DNA of 7,290 bases, from assembly GCA_024710535.1 (NCBI GenBank), contig JANJUO010000601.1:1-7290 (forward strand). Reading direction: 5' to 3'. The translations under genes and the position numbers were made by a program. Origin of the DNA: a bacterium. Lineage in GTDB: Bacteria > Bacteroidota > Ignavibacteria > Kapaibacteriales > UBA2268. The notes beneath the pieces are model-generated. The model was not told the DNA's origin. It made no database searches and was given only the letters and a program-made list of their open reading frames with translations. Below are positions 6,085 through 7,290 of the stretch, one piece after another. The stretch's first letter is position 1; every line of letters begins with the position of its first letter.

Positions 6085-7290
6085 TCAATCATCGAAAGAC
6101 CACGCAACAGTAAGTCTTAGATTTCTTCCCAAATTAGGATAATAAGCAACATAATAATAATTGGCGCTCAATAAATTATTAAAAGCGAGTTTTACAAATG
6201 TTCTTACAAGCTTCAAATTGGCATAAACATTCAATCCATTTTGTTGGAAATCGCTTTGAGCATCATTGTAGTTATATGTGCGATTGATAGGATTATAATT
6301 ATAAGATTTAAAACCGCTGAATCCTTCTATTTCGCCACCAACTTGAACAATATTTCTATTAATTTTATATTCGTAATAAATATTAATTTTTCCATAAAGC
6401 AAAGGAAATGCATTCATTGAGTTTGAATTGAGTTCATCATAATATGATTGGATTTGCAACTTATATTTGAAAATATCAAAAAGCACAGATGCATAATTAA
6501 AATAAGCGCCTAATATCATTTTTGTTTTCTCATTCACAAAAGTGAAGTTTACAAGACTGAATGTATCTCTTGTAAAGTTTGCAATGATAGGATTATCGAT
6601 AATTCTGAAAAAAGCACCGAATCCGAAAGCATTTCTATCATTTTTATAAGTTAAATCAAAGATTCCCAGAAAATGCTTTTCATTAAACAAATCAAAATTT
6701 TCGTTTGCCGCAGGAGTTCTATCCGAAATTGACACATCTAAGGATAAATTCATACTATCTAAAATATTGGTTTCAACTTTTCCACCGATTCCCAAACCAA
6801 ATATTCCCATTTCTGAATATAATCTGCCACCACCGGAAAGTTTCAAATTCTTTGCAAGGTCGAAACTTATGTGCCCATAAGCGGATAAATCCAAACCTGA
6901 ATACTCTTGATTGATGTAAGTTTTGGGTAGTTTGGAGTATTGCAAATCTCCGCCCGCTCTAAATATCATAAATTCGGAAAGTTTGAGTTCATATTTGCCA
7001 TTAGCTCCAATAAAATAGTCGTTATAACTAATTTTACCGGAAGAATCAGTATTTTGGAAGAAGATATTATCATTATATGTCAGTAAATATTCAGAATTAC
7101 TAAAAAAAACGTTCATATTTAGAGTATGAGTAGTATCTGCATCCAAAATCGAAGTGAAATGAAGCGTTAAATCATGTCTATATAGTCTTTCATTAAGTTT
7201 TGAATAGTTCGGAACTGCATAAATTGGATCAAAAATATCTTCTGATTTGGGATCGATACCACCATTAAGCCCTGTTCCGTGATTTGTGAA
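6085..7290 (-). CDS. Outer-membrane beta-barrel protein, probably TonB-dependent-receptor-like (5' end outside window)
   Basis: The frame is open from the window edge to TGA at 6085-6087, giving 401 visible C-terminal residues. The frame also remains open through 7147-7290, so the TTG at 7144-7146 is an internal leucine and not a start. The sequence is a succession of amphipathic beta-strands rich in Tyr, Phe and Asn with short polar turns, typical of Gram-negative barrels. Stretches such as SISDRTPAANENFDLFNEKH, then FFRIIDNPI, and the C-terminal FNNLLSANYYYVAYYPNLGRNLRLTVAWS resemble the last strands of TonB-dependent receptors or Bacteroidota putative porins. The terminal residues are WSFDD, with the aromatic at -3 rather than last. 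The plug domain, if present, would lie beyond the window, so receptor versus porin cannot be decided. It is the most upstream gene on this strand and is not obviously in an operon with the YdeI-like gene 270 nt away. Confidence 0.8.
   Translation of the reverse strand, partial: FTNHGTGLNGGIDPKSEDIFDPIYAVPNYSKLNERLYRHDLTLHFTSILDADTTHTLNMNVFFSNSEYLLTYNDNIFFQNTDSSGKISYNDYFIGANGKYELKLSEFMIFRAGGDLQYSKLPKTYINQEYSGLDLSAYGHISFDLAKNLKLSGGGRLYSEMGIFGLGIGGKVETNILDSMNLSLDVSISDRTPAANENFDLFNEKHFLGIFDLTYKNDRNAFGFGAFFRIIDNPIIANFTRDTFSLVNFTFVNEKTKMILGAYFNYASVLFDIFKYKLQIQSYYDELNSNSMNAFPLLYGKINIYYEYKINRNIVQVGGEIEGFSGFKSYNYNPINRTYNYNDAQSDFQQNGLNVYANLKLVRTFVKLAFNNLLSANYYYVAYYPNLGRNLRLTVAWSFDD

Noticed and set aside
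7144..7146. TTG as the start of the beta-barrel gene
   Set aside because: The frame is open through 7147-7290 with ordinary barrel-like sequence, so the gene starts beyond the window.

Overview
The window is AT-rich (roughly one-third GC by eye). All recognisable genes lie on the minus strand. The content points to a member of the Bacteroidota/Chlorobiota/Ignavibacteriota/Kapabacteria (FCB) group. The main clues are a large secreted protein with a type IX secretion (T9SS) type A C-terminal sorting domain, repeated 'choice-of-anchor D' (ASPM/SPD-2/Hydin-like) beta-sandwich modules, a von Willebrand factor A protein ending in a formylglycine-generating-enzyme (FGE)-like domain, and an FCB-type outer-membrane beta-barrel. 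Combined with visible Shine-Dalgarno sequences, I lean towards Kapabacteria/Ignavibacteria rather than classical Bacteroidia, but this is inference.

Layout in transcription order (minus strand, right to left). At 7290-6085 is the 3' part of an outer-membrane beta-barrel gene, probably TonB-dependent-receptor-like, whose start lies outside the window. At 6074-5904 is a short decayed piece of an IS630-family transposase (winged helix-turn-helix linker region) with an in-frame stop. At 5814-5170 is a YdeI/OmdA-type cytoplasmic protein with an N-terminal cysteine motif. A 153-nt AT-rich gap then carries a possible sigma70-like promoter. At 5016-2911 is a 701-residue secreted VWA / Ig-like / FGE-like protein, followed after only 18 nt by a 769-residue secreted protein with about five Ig-like modules, a cohesin-like module and a T9SS sorting domain (2892-583). 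The last two clearly form an operon and probably act together outside the cell.

The left end (about 17-604) has no convincing gene. It holds a degenerate 21-nt tandem repeat. A left sub-array (17-289) and a right sub-array (395-604) are in the same 21-nt register, 231 nt (11 x 21) separating two closely similar units. The left sub-array reads without stops on the minus strand as a heptapeptide repeat. This array is the least explained element of the window.

I found no tRNA, rRNA, CRISPR array or complete insertion sequence. No complete novel system is demonstrable; the best candidates for a second look are the 21-nt array and the VWA-FGE / T9SS surface-protein pair.
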